A stretch of 64,000 bases of DNA from Caproicibacterium argilliputei (lineage in GTDB: Bacteria > Bacillota > Clostridia > Oscillospirales > Acutalibacteraceae): contig NZ_CP135996.1 of the NCBI RefSeq assembly GCF_029211325.2, forward strand, positions 2,542,001 to 2,606,000, in the 5' to 3' direction. Below, piece after piece: positions 7,161 to 15,363 of the stretch. A program made the translations under genes and the position numbers. The notes beneath the pieces were generated by a model that searched no databases, was not told the origin of the DNA, and saw only the letters and a program-made list of their open reading frames with translations. How positions within the stretch are numbered: position 1 is the first letter of the stretch; the number at the start of each line of letters is the position of its first letter.

Positions 7161-8816
7161 TCAATGTCGGTACCGGTCATGGGAAAAGGCTTCGTCCTCT
7201 TCCTCTTTTATGCGCAGATACGCTTCATAATCAAAGCCGTCCTCTTCGTCCGGCGCAATATGATAGTGCCTGCGCGGTGCCGACTTGGGCTGCTGCGGAA
7301 TTTCCTCCCGTGTATACTCCTCATCCTGCGCCAGCTCTTCCTGCGTAAGGTCTGGCTTCCGCTGCACCTGTGTGGGTGCCGCCTTTTCCGTACCGGAAAG
7401 CCACGTCGGCAGCTTGTTCAGCATCCGCGCGGGCAGCACCTTGCGCACCGACTGCATCAGCGGCGCGAAATTCAGCGCAATCATCAGCACCGTCAAAAGC
7501 GAGCACCAGACACCGTACATCGGCACGTTCCGCATCATCAGCACCGCTTCTGCGGTCAGCAGCACCGTGTCCGCCGTCAGGCGCAGCGGGCTGAAGCGCA
7601 CCCGAATGAATCGGCGCGTGTCAAACGCGCGTGTCACAAACATAACGACATACGCGGTCAGTGTTGCAACTCCCGCGCCCTGCGGCCCCAGCAGGGGAAT
7701 CAGAATCACATTCAGCACAATATTCACGACAGCGGCAATGATGGTAGTCACCATATTGTTGATGCTGCGCTTTTCGACCATGTACACCGTACCAAGAAAG
7801 CTTGCCAAGCAGGAAAACGCCGTCGCAATCACCAGAATCGGAATGTAAATCCAGCCCTTATGGAAAGCTGCACCAGAGGTCAGCAAATCAATCAGCGGCC
7901 GGCACAGCAGGATGACCAATGCGCTGCCCACAAACACAATCGCCGCCATGGCGTGAAACACTTTTGTGAAAAAGCGCGCCCTGCCAGTTTCCTCCGTGAT
8001 GGAGGACATCTGCCATGCATCCAGGAACACGCTGACCACCAGAGAAATCAAGTTTGGAATCTTGTAAGCACCGGCAAAGGCACTCGCAATCGCATCAGGC
8101 ACATAGTTTGCCACCATGATGCGGTCTGCACTGTTGGTCAGCCAGAACGCGATTTTATTGGGAATCAGCGGCGCAGAGTAAACCAGCATCTGCCGCCCTG
8201 TAACGCGGTCCAGCCGGTGCAGCCGCACAAAGTGGTGCAGGCCCGCAATCCAAAACAGAACCGCCGCGCCAATCAAATCCGGAAGGATAATGCCCAGAAT
8301 AAATCCGGTCACACCCATTTTCAGCGGATACAAAAACAGCAGCGTAAAAATCACGGTTGTAAAGGTGGTGAAAATTCCCTCTGCCGCGTAAAGCTTCACC
8401 ATGTTGCGTGCACGCACAAACTGGCTGCACATATTGTGCAGGGAGGATGTAAACACAAAAACAGCAACCAGCACGCCGCGCCCTTTGACAAACTCCAAGC
8501 CGGGAATATGCTCCAGCACTGGTGAAAGCAGCAGCAGCGCCAGAGCCCCCAGGCAGGTCACCAGCAGGCTGACCGTAAAAACGTCTTTTTTATTGTACCG
8601 CCGATCCAGCCCAAAGCGGGTGATGCCGTCCACAATCTGCAGGGAAAACAGCGGAATCAGCACGTTGCCGATATCCTGCAGGTTATTGGCCGCAATAAAG
8701 TCGCTGCCCAAAGCCCCCGTTGTAAAGCGGGTCATGAGAATCGTCAGAATTTTCGAGCTGAAGGTTCCGACTGCAAAAATCAGCGTGTTGGACAGCAGGG
8801 TTCTATATCTATTCAA
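7161..8816 (-). CDS. Oligosaccharide flippase, MOP/Wzx superfamily
   Basis: About 551 residues. The start is uncertain: TTG 8816 has GGGAG eight bases upstream and gives MNRYRTLLSNTLIF; a TTG at 8834 lacks a ribosome site. There are 12-14 membrane segments (roughly residues 10-430) of the polysaccharide flippase/MVF type, with the conserved LVYSAPLIPNKIAFWLTNSADR region. The last 110 residues are a charged cytoplasmic tail rich in Glu, Asp, Gln and Lys. Such proteins flip undecaprenyl-linked sugars across the membrane for cell-wall or capsule polymers. It is not beside glycosyltransferases, so the substrate is open. It is transcribed alone from an extended -10 promoter at 8853-8882. Confidence 0.82.
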   Translation of the reverse strand: MNRYRTLLSNTLIFAVGTFSSKILTILMTRFTTGALGSDFIAANNLQDIGNVLIPLFSLQIVDGITRFGLDRRYNKKDVFTVSLLVTCLGALALLLLSPVLEHIPGLEFVKGRGVLVAVFVFTSSLHNMCSQFVRARNMVKLYAAEGIFTTFTTVIFTLLFLYPLKMGVTGFILGIILPDLIGAAVLFWIAGLHHFVRLHRLDRVTGRQMLVYSAPLIPNKIAFWLTNSADRIMVANYVPDAIASAFAGAYKIPNLISLVVSVFLDAWQMSSITEETGRARFFTKVFHAMAAIVFVGSALVILLCRPLIDLLTSGAAFHKGWIYIPILVIATAFSCLASFLGTVYMVEKRSINNMVTTIIAAVVNIVLNVILIPLLGPQGAGVATLTAYVVMFVTRAFDTRRFIRVRFSPLRLTADTVLLTAEAVLMMRNVPMYGVWCSLLTVLMIALNFAPLMQSVRKVLPARMLNKLPTWLSGTEKAAPTQVQRKPDLTQEELAQDEEYTREEIPQQPKSAPRRHYHIAPDEEDGFDYEAYLRIKEEEDEAFSHDRYRH

Positions 8817-8852
8817 ATGCAGCGCTCCCGTCAATCAACAGAATCAAATTGT

Positions 8853-8882
8853 ATTATAGCATACCTGCCTGCACAATTACAA
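8853..8882 (-). promoter_or_regulatory. Promoter of the flippase gene
   Basis: On the minus strand: TTGTAA (8877-8882), 18-bp spacer ending in TGC, then TATAAT (8853-8858), an extended -10 promoter. Confidence 0.65.
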
Positions 8883-8921
8883 TGGAACCCAACGCCAGCA
8901 CGCAGGGTTTTCCGCGCAGCC

Positions 8922-8961
8922 AAAAAGCCGCAGGCTCCACGGGGGAACCTGCGGCTTTTAT
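8922..8961 (-). terminator. Terminator of the araR-araB-araD operon
   Basis: A 12-bp stem AAAAGCCGCAGG/CCTGCGGCTTTT; read on the minus strand it ends in CTTTTTGG, 20 bp after the araD stop. Confidence 0.85.
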
Positions 8962-8980
8962 GTTGCTCTGCAAAAAGCGG

Positions 8981-9700
8981 TCAGTGCTGCTTTGCCTGCC
9001 CGTAGTAAGCGTTCGCGCCGTGCTTGCGCAGGAAGTGCTTATCCAAAAGCTCCTGCTGCATGGGCTGCATCTGCACGCCGTTGGTATTTTCGGTGTGCCA
9101 CGCCATCATGGCAACTTCCTCCAGAACCACCGCGTTGTAAACCGCCTCGGCGCAGTCCTTTCCCCAGCTGAACGGCCCATGCGAGTGCACCAACACTGCG
9201 GGCACATGGTTCGGGTCGACGTTCCGGCTGCGGAACGTTTCCACAATCACGTTGCCGGTTTCCTTCTCATATGCGCCGGTAGTCGCGGTGCCGATTTCCT
9301 GCGGCGTCATTTTGCGGGTGCAGGGAATCTCGCCGTAAAAATAGTCGCCGTGTGTTGTGCCGTAAGCCGGAATGCCGCGGCCCGCCTGTGACCAGATGGT
9401 CGCCCAGCGGGAGTGTGTGTGCACCACGCCGCCAAGCCCCGGAAACTGCCGGTACAGCACCGCATGGGTCGGTGTGTCAGAGGAGGGGTTGAGCGCCCCC
9501 TCCACTTTCTTTCCGTCCAAGTCGCAGACCACCATGTCTGCCGGGGTCAGCTGGTCATAGGGCACACCGGACGGTTTAATGACAAACAGCTTCGTTTCGG
9601 GGTCATAGCCGGAAACATTGCCCCACGTAAACACCACCAGACCATGTTTGGGCAAATCCAGATTTGCCTTGCAGACTTCTTCTTTCAGTTTTTCAAGCAT
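8981..9700 (-). CDS. araD: L-ribulose-5-phosphate 4-epimerase
   Basis: 239 residues. AraD interconverts L-ribulose 5-phosphate and D-xylulose 5-phosphate by a retro-aldol step, linking arabinose to the pentose phosphate pathway. Visible family motifs are GNVSG (residues about 28-32), [19 protein letters not shown] with zinc-ligand histidines, [11 protein letters not shown] and HSHGPF. The length matches E. coli AraD (231). It follows araB by 27 bp in the araR-araB-araD operon. No araA (arabinose isomerase) is present here, so isomerase and transport genes must lie elsewhere, or the pathway enters from another ribulose source. Confidence 0.96.
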   Translation of the reverse strand: MLEKLKEEVCKANLDLPKHGLVVFTWGNVSGYDPETKLFVIKPSGVPYDQLTPADMVVCDLDGKKVEGALNPSSDTPTHAVLYRQFPGLGGVVHTHSRWATIWSQAGRGIPAYGTTHGDYFYGEIPCTRKMTPQEIGTATTGAYEKETGNVIVETFRSRNVDPNHVPAVLVHSHGPFSWGKDCAEAVYNAVVLEEVAMMAWHTENTNGVQMQPMQQELLDKHFLRKHGANAYYGQAKQH

Positions 9701-9727
9701 CTCAAATTTCCTTTCGCTGTAAAATTT

Positions 9728-11395
9728 TCACTTTGCCTGTGCCGCTTTCAGCGCTTTCAAGCGCTTCATCACATCATTTTCGCCGCGGCCGAAGTAATCG
9801 TGCAGGGTCTTGTACTCGGCGTAAAGCTTATCGTAAACCGCTGTGTTTTCCGGAATCGGCGTATAAACCGTATCTTTCACCTTGCCCATGACGCGTGCAG
9901 CCTCAAAAATGTCGTCATAGCCGCCGGCAGCCTTGCCCGCCGCCTTTGCCGCGAAGATGGCACTGCCCAGCGCCGGGCCCTGCAGCGAGCCAGCAATCTT
10001 AATCGGCATCTTAATGACATCGGCGTAAATCTGCATGGTCATCGGGTCTTTCTGGCTGATACCGCCGGAAGCGAAGAATTCCTCCACCGGTACGCCGTGC
10101 TCACGATAATTCTCAATAATCGCACGGGTGCCGTAAGCAGTCGCTTCAATCAGCGCGCGGTAGATTTCTTCCGGCTTGGTCTGTAGGGTCATGCCGAGCA
10201 TCATGCCGGTCAAATCCACATCCACCAAAATGGAGCGGTTGCCATTCCACCAGTCCAGTGCGAGCAGCCCGCTTTCGCCCGGCTTCTGCTTTTCTGCCTT
10301 TTCGCGCAGGAACTTGTGAATGTTCTTGTTTTCTGCCTTTGCAGTGTCATAGTAAGAAGCCGGCAGGCAGTTGTCCACAAACCACGCGAAGTGGTCACCG
10401 ACACAGCTCTGCCCCGCCTCATAGCCGTAATAGCCGGGCATAACGCCATCGGCAACCACACCGCACATACCGGGAACCTGCTTCTCCGTTTCGCCCATCA
10501 TGATGTGGCAGGTGCTGGTGCCCATGATGGCCAGCATCTTTGCCGGGCCGTCAATGCCGACAGCCGGTACGCAGACGTGCGCGTCCACGTTGCCGACAGC
10601 AACCGCTGTGCCCGCGCGCAGGCCGGTGAACGCCGCCGCTTCCTCGGTCAGGACACCCGCCTTTTCGCCCAGCGGCGAAATGACTGTGCCCAGCTTTTCT
10701 TCCACAACATTTTCCATACGCGGGTCGAGCGCCTTAAAGAAGTCCTGGCTCGGATAGCCGGTGCGCTTGTTCCACATCGCCTTGTAGCCGGCGGTGCAGG
10801 AGTTGCGCGTTTCCCTGCCGCACAGCTGCCAGATGATCCAGTCTGCCGCTTCAATCCAGCGATCCATGGCACTGTAAATCTCCGGCGCTTCGTCCAGCAC
10901 CTGCCACAGCTTCGGAATGACCCATTCGCTGGAAATCTTGCCGCCGTAATTCTGCAGCCACGGCTCCTTGCGCTGTGCCGCAATCTCGTTGAGGCGGTTT
11001 GCCTTGTCCTGTGCGGCATGGTGCTTCCACATTTTTACATAGGCGTGCGGGTTGTGCTCAAATTCGGGCAAAAAGCACAGCGGCGTGCCGTCCGCCTTTA
11101 CGGGCAGAATGGTGCAGGCGGTAAAGTCCGTGCCAATGCCGATGACATCTGCCGGGTCTGCCTTGCTTTCCGCCAGTACGGCGGGAATCGTTTCCTTCAA
11201 AACATCCAGATAATCCTGCGGGTGCTGCAGCGCCCAGTCGGGGCCGAGCTTGGTGCCGTCCCACAGAGTTTCGTCCATGACTGCGTGCGGGTACTCGTAA
11301 ACCGCGCTCGCCACTTCCTCGCCGGTCTGGACATTGACCAGAACTGCACGGCCTGACAGCGAACCGTAGTCCACGCCAATCGTATACTTTGCCAT
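9728..11395 (-). CDS. araB: Ribulokinase
   Basis: 555 residues, a FGGY-family sugar kinase that phosphorylates L-ribulose at the expense of ATP. The N-terminal phosphate loop [12 protein letters not shown] (residues 7-18), the [10 protein letters not shown] segment and the C-terminal [18 protein letters not shown]-binding region identify ribulokinase over xylulokinase. Start ATG 11395 follows AGGAGGAAATGA-type spacing (GGAGGAAATG). The length agrees with B. subtilis and E. coli AraB (560-566). It is the second gene of the araR-led operon; 66 bp separate it from araR with no obvious own promoter. Confidence 0.96.
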   Translation of the reverse strand: MAKYTIGVDYGSLSGRAVLVNVQTGEEVASAVYEYPHAVMDETLWDGTKLGPDWALQHPQDYLDVLKETIPAVLAESKADPADVIGIGTDFTACTILPVKADGTPLCFLPEFEHNPHAYVKMWKHHAAQDKANRLNEIAAQRKEPWLQNYGGKISSEWVIPKLWQVLDEAPEIYSAMDRWIEAADWIIWQLCGRETRNSCTAGYKAMWNKRTGYPSQDFFKALDPRMENVVEEKLGTVISPLGEKAGVLTEEAAAFTGLRAGTAVAVGNVDAHVCVPAVGIDGPAKMLAIMGTSTCHIMMGETEKQVPGMCGVVADGVMPGYYGYEAGQSCVGDHFAWFVDNCLPASYYDTAKAENKNIHKFLREKAEKQKPGESGLLALDWWNGNRSILVDVDLTGMMLGMTLQTKPEEIYRALIEATAYGTRAIIENYREHGVPVEEFFASGGISQKDPMTMQIYADVIKMPIKIAGSLQGPALGSAIFAAKAAGKAAGGYDDIFEAARVMGKVKDTVYTPIPENTAVYDKLYAEYKTLHDYFGRGENDVMKRLKALKAAQAK

Positions 11396-11461
11396 TTCAT
11401 TTCCTCCTGAAAAACTTATAGTGAAAAATAAATAGGGGTTTTATCAAAACCGTCCGGCGCG

Positions 11462-12535
11462 TTACAGGCTGCGCGGCGGGCAGACGCTGTCGCGTTCCAC
11501 CAGGTGCGGCGGAAAGTCCACGGTCGCGTTAAAGGTCGGGTCCTGAATCAGACGCAGCAGATTCTGCGCCGCGGTCATGCCAAGATCCTCCATGGGGTGC
11601 GCCACACTGGTCAGGGGCACCTCGCACAGCTTTGCTAAGTCGGAATTGTCCACACTGACAATCGAAATATCCTGCGGAATCCGCCTGCCCAGTTCCCGCA
11701 GTGTTGCCACAACCTGCAGGGCAATCTGGTCATTGTAGCAGAAAACAGCAGTGGCGTCCTGCAGGCGGTGCTGAAACTTTTCCGTCTTGAAGCCGTCCGC
11801 GAAGTCCTCGGTCGAGTACCACAGCACCAGGTCGTCGTCCAGCGGAATGCCCGCATTCATCAGCGCGCGGATATACCCCGCATAGCGCAGGCGGCCCTGG
11901 TAGTCGTCCAGCTTAAAAATACCGGCAATGCGGCGGTGTCCGGCGCGGATCAGGTGCTCCGTTGCGGCCAGACCGGTTGCCATGTCGTCCAGCGCCACAT
12001 GCGGCAGCTGCAGGGATGGGTAATACGTATTGAAAAACAGCATTGGCAGGCCTTCCCGCAGCACTTCCCCGTACAGGTCCATGTTCGGGCTTGGCAGTCC
12101 GCTTTTGGCAGGCTCCACAATCAGCCCGTCCACGCCGCGCGCAATCATGTTACTCAGCGCTTTTTTCTCGCTTTCCATGTGGTTGTGGGTAAACGCAAGC
12201 TGCATGGAATAGCCGTTCTCTGTCAGAACGTTTTCCATGCCGCGCAGAATGCCGGAAAAAATATAGTCGTTTACATAAGTAGAAATCACGCCCACTACCA
12301 TCTGCGGCGCGTGCGTATTTGCAATTTTTCGGGTAACATACGTACCACTGCCCTGCCGGCTTTCCAGCAGCCCCTCCTGCACCAGCACATTAATCGCCTG
12401 GCGAACCGTCTGGCGGCTTACATTAAACAGCTGCCCCAGTTCTTTTTCCGATGCGAGCTTTTCGCCATATTGAAACTCCTGGCTTTTAATGCGGTCGCGA
12501 ATCCAGTTCACCAGAATCATATATTTTGGAAGCAT
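11462..12535 (-). CDS. araR: Arabinose-type repressor AraR (GntR DNA-binding head, LacI-type sensor)
   Basis: The start is ATG 12535, with AGGGAAAGGTG just upstream; an in-frame TTG at 12556 is less likely. The 357-residue protein has a GntR winged helix-turn-helix at residues 1-70 (SEKELGQLFNVSRQTVRQAI), then a periplasmic-binding-protein-like sensor domain of the LacI/GalR kind (from VVGVISTYVNDYIF). This chimera is the AraR architecture of B. subtilis, where arabinose releases the repressor from its operators. Being first in the operon with araB and araD, it probably regulates itself and both enzymes. A candidate operator lies upstream at 12687-12698. Confidence 0.92.
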   Translation of the reverse strand: MLPKYMILVNWIRDRIKSQEFQYGEKLASEKELGQLFNVSRQTVRQAINVLVQEGLLESRQGSGTYVTRKIANTHAPQMVVGVISTYVNDYIFSGILRGMENVLTENGYSMQLAFTHNHMESEKKALSNMIARGVDGLIVEPAKSGLPSPNMDLYGEVLREGLPMLFFNTYYPSLQLPHVALDDMATGLAATEHLIRAGHRRIAGIFKLDDYQGRLRYAGYIRALMNAGIPLDDDLVLWYSTEDFADGFKTEKFQHRLQDATAVFCYNDQIALQVVATLRELGRRIPQDISIVSVDNSDLAKLCEVPLTSVAHPMEDLGMTAAQNLLRLIQDPTFNATVDFPPHLVERDSVCPPRSL

Positions 12536-12632
12536 AAATTCACCTTTCCCTGACAAAGATGTACTGCCTCCAAAAAAGGCAGCACAGCAAACAAACCAGA
12601 ATCAATCAGAATGAAAACCGTTTCTTAGGATA

Positions 12633-12661
12633 AATATACTGCCGCGGCGCGAAGTTGTCAA
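12633..12661 (-). promoter_or_regulatory. Promoter of the araR-araB-araD operon
   Basis: On the minus strand: TTGACA (12656-12661), 17-bp spacer, TATATT (12633-12638), about 100 bp upstream of the araR start. Confidence 0.85.
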
Positions 12662-12686
12662 GTCAATTTTTTGTGCACGAGAAATG

Positions 12687-12698
12687 CTGTCCGTACAA
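12687..12698. promoter_or_regulatory. Possible AraR operator
   Basis: The minus-strand string TTGTACGGACAG matches 10 of 12 positions of the B. subtilis AraR core TTGTACGTACAA. It lies between the divergent araR and YwlG-like promoters, 26 bp upstream of the araR -35 box. The match is short and the position unusual for roadblock repression. Confidence 0.35.
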
Positions 12699-12737
12699 CT
12701 CCCGCCTGCAGTAAAAAATGTGCGCCAGCTGTCTTTT

Positions 12738-12748
12738 TGTGCTATACT
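12738..12748 (+). promoter_or_regulatory. Extended -10 promoter of the YwlG-like gene
   Basis: TTGTGC followed directly by TATACT (12743-12748) forms an extended -10 element; no good -35 box is visible 17 bp upstream. Confidence 0.5.
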
Positions 12749-12809
12749 GTAGAAAAGCAGGAACAAACACACCGCGCAGCGGTGCCGGATGCAAAGGAGC
12801 GATTTGGTT

Positions 12810-13370
12810 ATGGCAGAAAATCTCAGTGAGCTGCGTGCCCTGGCAGGGCAGGCGGCTAAAGAACTGCTGGAAGCAGCAAATGTGCGCCCCGGCGGGCTTT
12901 TGGTGGTAGGGTGCTCTTCCAGCGAAGTGGGCGGACACCGCATTGGAACCGACAGCCGTGTGGAAACCGCCGCCGCCATCTTTGACGGCATTTACGAGCA
13001 GACCCAGCAGCGCGGCATTTTTCTGGCGGCGCAATGCTGCGAGCACCTGAACCGCGCGCTGATTCTGGAGCGGAAAGCCGCAAAAGCGTTCGGCTATGAG
13101 CCGGTCAATGTGGTGCCGCAGCCCAAGGCGGGCGGCTCTTTTGCCACCACCGCCTACGCCCGCTTTGAAGATCCGGTTGCCGTGGAGCACATCCGCGCCG
13201 ACTGCGGGCTGGACATCGGCGGCACGCTCATTGGTATGCACTTAAAGGAAGTCGCTGTACCGGTGCGCCTTTCCATGAACCACATTGGCGAAGCGATTCT
13301 GCTGTGCGCCCGCACCCGCCCGAAATTTATCGGCGGCGAGCGTGCCCACTACGATGAAGCGCTGCTGTAG
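12810..13370 (+). CDS. YwlG/UPF0340 (DUF436, TIGR01440) family protein
   Basis: 186 residues from ATG 12810, preceded by AAAGGAGC at suitable distance; the more upstream ATG at 12789 overlaps that ribosome site. The family is widespread in Firmicutes and highly conserved, with no proven function; in B. subtilis ywlG lies near glyA. Recognisable strings are VVGCSSSEVGGHRIG (residues about 32-46) and VVPQPKAGGSFAT. The protein is soluble, with several conserved cysteines (for example in AAQCCEH). It is transcribed divergently from the arabinose operon, and no partner gene follows. Confidence 0.88.
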   Translation: MAENLSELRALAGQAAKELLEAANVRPGGLLVVGCSSSEVGGHRIGTDSRVETAAAIFDGIYEQTQQRGIFLAAQCCEHLNRALILERKAAKAFGYEPVNVVPQPKAGGSFATTAYARFEDPVAVEHIRADCGLDIGGTLIGMHLKEVAVPVRLSMNHIGEAILLCARTRPKFIGGERAHYDEALL

Positions 13371-13444
13371 AAACCGGGGACTTTTTTCACAAATTCATCG
13401 AATCGAGTGGAAATGTTTTTTGCGGGCAGTCCCGCATATTTTAG

Positions 13445-13473
13445 TTGACACCGCCGTATGAATTTGCTATACT
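13445..13473 (+). promoter_or_regulatory. Near-consensus promoter ahead of the small RNA-like region
   Basis: TTGACA (13445-13450), 17-bp spacer, TATACT (13468-13473). Transcription would start near 13480, 45 nt before a strong terminator. Confidence 0.78.
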
Positions 13474-13524
13474 GAAAGTGTTCCAAGGTGCTGTGAGAGG
13501 AACAGAAAACAGTATAACGACAAA

Positions 13525-13557
13525 GGCGTCGCACTCCCAAGAGTGCGGCGCCTTTTT
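13525..13557 (+). terminator. Strong terminator, first of two
   Basis: GGCGTCGCACTC-CCAA-GAGTGCGGCGCC, a 12-bp stem with one G-U pair and a four-base loop, followed by TTTTTGCG. Confidence 0.88.
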
Positions 13558-13631
13558 GCGTCTTTCCTAAGCTTACAAGCCACTTACATACAAGCCTCTC
13601 TTTTCTTACAATCGCGCGGCAACGCGCAGCG

Positions 13632-13661
13632 ACCCCCGACCCAGCCAGTCGGGGGTTTTTT
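13632..13661 (+). terminator. Strong terminator, second of two
   Basis: An eight-bp stem CCCCCGAC/GTCGGGGG around CCAGCCA, followed by six Ts. Confidence 0.88.
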
Positions 13662-13716
13662 CTGTTCTGTGCATAGTTTTTCCTGCCGCCGCCCAAACTA
13701 TGGCTGAGGTGAGAGC

Positions 13717-13863
13717 ATGGCAAAGCAGGGCATGAAGCGCCCGAACCCCAGGGAATCCGGCAACCGGGCACCGAAAAATGAAGCGCCGCCTGTTCCCGAA
13801 ATTCAGGGTAAAGCAAAAACCACAAAGCAGCGCGCCAAACCCCAGGCGCACAGCAGCCGCTAG
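13717..13863 (+). CDS. Small basic Pro/Lys-rich protein, unknown
   Basis: 48 codons from ATG 13717, behind GAGGTGAGAGC. The product (MAKQGMKRPNPRES...) is very rich in Lys, Arg, Pro, Gln and Ala, hydrophilic and probably unstructured; it has no membrane segment or cysteine. It is followed 12 bp later by another small gene with a good ribosome site, so the two are likely co-expressed. Small basic Lys/Pro/Gln-rich proteins are found among spore proteins of Clostridia, but nothing here proves that. The gene was not found by long-ORF criteria and rests on its ribosome site and codon pattern. Confidence 0.6.
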   Translation: MAKQGMKRPNPRESGNRAPKNEAPPVPEIQGKAKTTKQRAKPQAHSSR

Positions 13864-13875
13864 GAGGAAAACACT

Positions 13876-14019
13876 GTGTCCTATATTGCACCGGAACTGC
13901 AGAAAAAATTCGATTCGCTCAGTGACGACCTGCAGAAAGAAATTTTGAGCCGCAACGTCAAACTGTACACGCTCAACGACCTGATCCGCTGCCTGGAAGA
14001 CATTGTTCGGGGCAAGTGA
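13876..14019 (+). CDS. Small acidic-helical protein, unknown
   Basis: 47 residues from GTG 13876, with TAGGAGGAAAAC as ribosome site overlapping the stop of the preceding small gene. The sequence MSYIAPELQKKFDSLSDDL... is strongly amphipathic helical (heptad-like leucines) and soluble. I recognise it as the type of short conserved Clostridia protein with no known function. Close spacing to the 48-residue gene suggests a two-gene transcript that ends at the hairpin at 14026-14064. Confidence 0.62.
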   Translation: MSYIAPELQKKFDSLSDDLQKEILSRNVKLYTLNDLIRCLEDIVRGK

Positions 14020-14025
14020 CCTAAA

Positions 14026-14064
14026 ACAGAAGACCGCACCCGGGTGGGTGCGGTCTTCTGTGCT
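14026..14064 (+). terminator. Long hairpin after the two small genes
   Basis: ACAGAAGACCGCACC pairs perfectly with GGTGCGGTCTTCTGT (15 bp, loop CGGGTG region). There is no T run after it, so termination efficiency is uncertain. Confidence 0.55.
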
Positions 14065-14070
14065 GCAGGC

Positions 14071-14098
14071 TTGCTTTTCCGACCCGCCGTGTTATAAT
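14071..14098 (+). promoter_or_regulatory. Promoter of the 14155 membrane protein gene
   Basis: TTGCTT (14071-14076), 16-bp spacer, TATAAT (14093-14098). Confidence 0.55.
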
Positions 14099-14154
14099 AA
14101 TGAAAAGAAACGACACGGAAAGCCCGCTTTCGCGGGCAGGAAAGGATGAAAAGA

Positions 14155-14877
14155 ATGGGAAACTGGGCCTGGGACTCCACCGTCTCGCTGGTCTGCCTGC
14201 TGGCAGCAATCGCCTTTACCGCCGTCCTGCTGTTCAGTACCCTGCAGAAGCGGTCAAAGACGGTTCCCTCCATCGGCCTAATCTGCAGCGTCCTGCTGCT
14301 GGCAGGCGTAACGCTGACCGCGCAGCTGCCAAACATTCTGGGCGGTGGGCTGGGGCCGGCTTCCATTCCGGACACGGCATCCTCCACACCCACACAGACC
14401 ACTGTGGCAAAGAAAACCGCAAGCACCGCTTCCCTGTCCCGCATTGATTACGCCGAAAAGCGGCTTGGCAGCGTCTGCTCGGACGCAGACGTCAACATGA
14501 AGCAGGCGGAAAGCCGCTTTTCTTCCGAAACCACCGGCAGCGCGTCTTCCAAATCCGCCAAAAGCTCCGCTTCTTCCGCGTCTTCTGCCGCTTCCAAAGC
14601 CTCCGGCATTCAGATTTTGCGCGCGCCGGGCAGCGTGGCACGTGGAAACGTCGCGCAACTGACCATTCAGGGCAAGGGAAACACGCAGTACCGCATCAAG
14701 ATTCTGTACGACAGCGGCAGCACCGACGGAACCGGCTCGGAAATGAGCGTGCAGTCCGATACATTCGGGCGCGCCTCGTGGGCATGGACCGTTGGTAAAG
14801 ACATTGAGCCGGGCGCACACTTCATCACCATTACCGGCGGCGGCGAAACCCTGACAACGAGTTTTACAACCACCTGA
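14155..14877 (+). CDS. Membrane-anchored protein with Ser/Ala-rich linker, unknown
   Basis: 240 residues if ATG 14155 is used (AAAGGATG sits six bases upstream; an ATG at 14146 lacks spacing). Two hydrophobic segments (about residues 8-27 and 38-58) are followed by a low-complexity stretch dominated by Ser, Ala, Thr and Lys (about 70-155), then a compact C-terminal domain (about 155-240; GIQILRAPGSVARGNVAQLTI, ending in a threonine-rich strand) resembling an immunoglobulin-like beta-sandwich. This suggests an extracytoplasmic domain displayed on a flexible stalk. No known family was recognised. Its 3' end converges with and overlaps by 14 bases the cut-off cotJC gene, so it may have arrived with the rearrangement that removed the rest of cotJC. 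Confidence 0.7.
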   Translation: MGNWAWDSTVSLVCLLAAIAFTAVLLFSTLQKRSKTVPSIGLICSVLLLAGVTLTAQLPNILGGGLGPASIPDTASSTPTQTTVAKKTASTASLSRIDYAEKRLGSVCSDADVNMKQAESRFSSETTGSASSKSAKSSASSASSAASKASGIQILRAPGSVARGNVAQLTIQGKGNTQYRIKILYDSGSTDGTGSEMSVQSDTFGRASWAWTVGKDIEPGAHFITITGGGETLTTSFTTT

Positions 14878-15097
14878 GGATACGGCAGAGGTGCCTTTCA
14901 GAAAACGACTTACCAATATCGGTTAATATTGCTTTCAGCTCCGGATACGGCATCACGTACCGCTGGGAAATATACCGCAGGGAAGCGCCCAACTCCCCAT
15001 GCGGCCCGCCGTATTGACTGAGAATGATTTTCGCCATGTTTGCGTCCGGCGTCTTGATGTTAATCGGATACTGCAGCCGCTTCTGATAACTCCACAT
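14864..15097 (-). pseudogene. cotJC: Truncated cotJC (spore-coat manganese catalase family), N-terminal third only
   Basis: The frame begins MWSYQKRLQYPINIKTPDAN at ATG 15097, overlapping the cotJB stop (TGATG), exactly as in intact cotJ operons. It matches CotJC up to about residue 62 (...KAILTDIG). Intact CotJC then continues with a TEE-x-x-HLE stretch carrying the dimanganese ligands. Here the frame instead runs into KSFSERHL and stops after 77 codons, compared with roughly 190 residues in the family. All metal-binding residues in the missing part are gone, so catalase activity is not expected. The break lies against the end of the convergent 14155 gene, which points to a deletion or replacement rather than a point mutation. 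Confidence 0.8.
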
Positions 15098-15363
15098 CAG
15101 CTTTGCCCCTCCTTCTGTGCCTGAATTTCCCACGGCCACGGGTCCTGCACCCACGCAACGCGGTTTGCCGTCATTTCATTGAGATTCATCGGGCCGTACG
15201 TCTCCTCATACTGGGCAATTAAATCCTGCGTCTGTTTTTCATACTCTGCCAAACGCTTCATGGCACCGCAGTCATTGGGGTGGGTGTCCAAAAAAATCTT
15301 CAACTCCCACATGGCAAACTGGCAGGCGCTGATTTTGCGCATCAACCGTTCCTGTTCCGTCAT
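15097..15363 (-). CDS. cotJB: Spore coat protein CotJB
   Basis: 88 residues, starting MTEQERLMRKISACQF at ATG 15363, overlapping the cotJA stop by four bases (ATGA). The pattern FAMWELKIFLDTHPND and the DPWPWE segment near the C-terminus are characteristic of CotJB. In B. subtilis the cotJABC operon is transcribed in the mother cell by sigma-E, and the products enter the inner coat. The length fits the family (about 87). It lies between an apparently intact cotJA and a truncated cotJC. Confidence 0.92.
   Translation of the reverse strand: MTEQERLMRKISACQFAMWELKIFLDTHPNDCGAMKRLAEYEKQTQDLIAQYEETYGPMNLNEMTANRVAWVQDPWPWEIQAQKEGQS

Larger units (their letters stand above)
13480..13661 (+). ncRNA. 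Candidate small RNA with two successive terminators
   Basis: No ORF with a ribosome site is seen between the promoter at 13445 and the small gene at 13717. The predicted transcript has a 12-bp hairpin ending in five Ts at 13525-13557 (giving an RNA of about 78 nt), and, if read through, a GCGCG-GCAA-CGCGC hairpin with a GNRA loop around 13613-13628 and a second strong terminator at 13632-13661 (total about 180 nt). GAGAGG near 13494 can pair with CCTCTC near 13590. The length of the long form and the fold are loosely like 6S RNA, but I cannot show the 6S bulge. An attenuating leader for the small genes at 13717 is an alternative. Confidence 0.42.

Noticed and set aside
7164..8525. 453-codon plus-strand frame opposite the flippase gene
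   Set aside because: Product is His/Asn/Arg/Gln-rich, without a start site; the opposite strand has obvious membrane segments.
13480..13661. Certain call as 6S RNA
   Set aside because: Length fits the longer transcript but the central bulge and closing stem cannot be demonstrated by eye, so it is reported only as a candidate small RNA.
14278..14916. Minus-strand continuation of cotJC into the 14155 gene region
   Set aside because: The frame opposite the membrane protein gene shows no CotJC sequence; the remaining two thirds of cotJC are absent, not just frameshifted.
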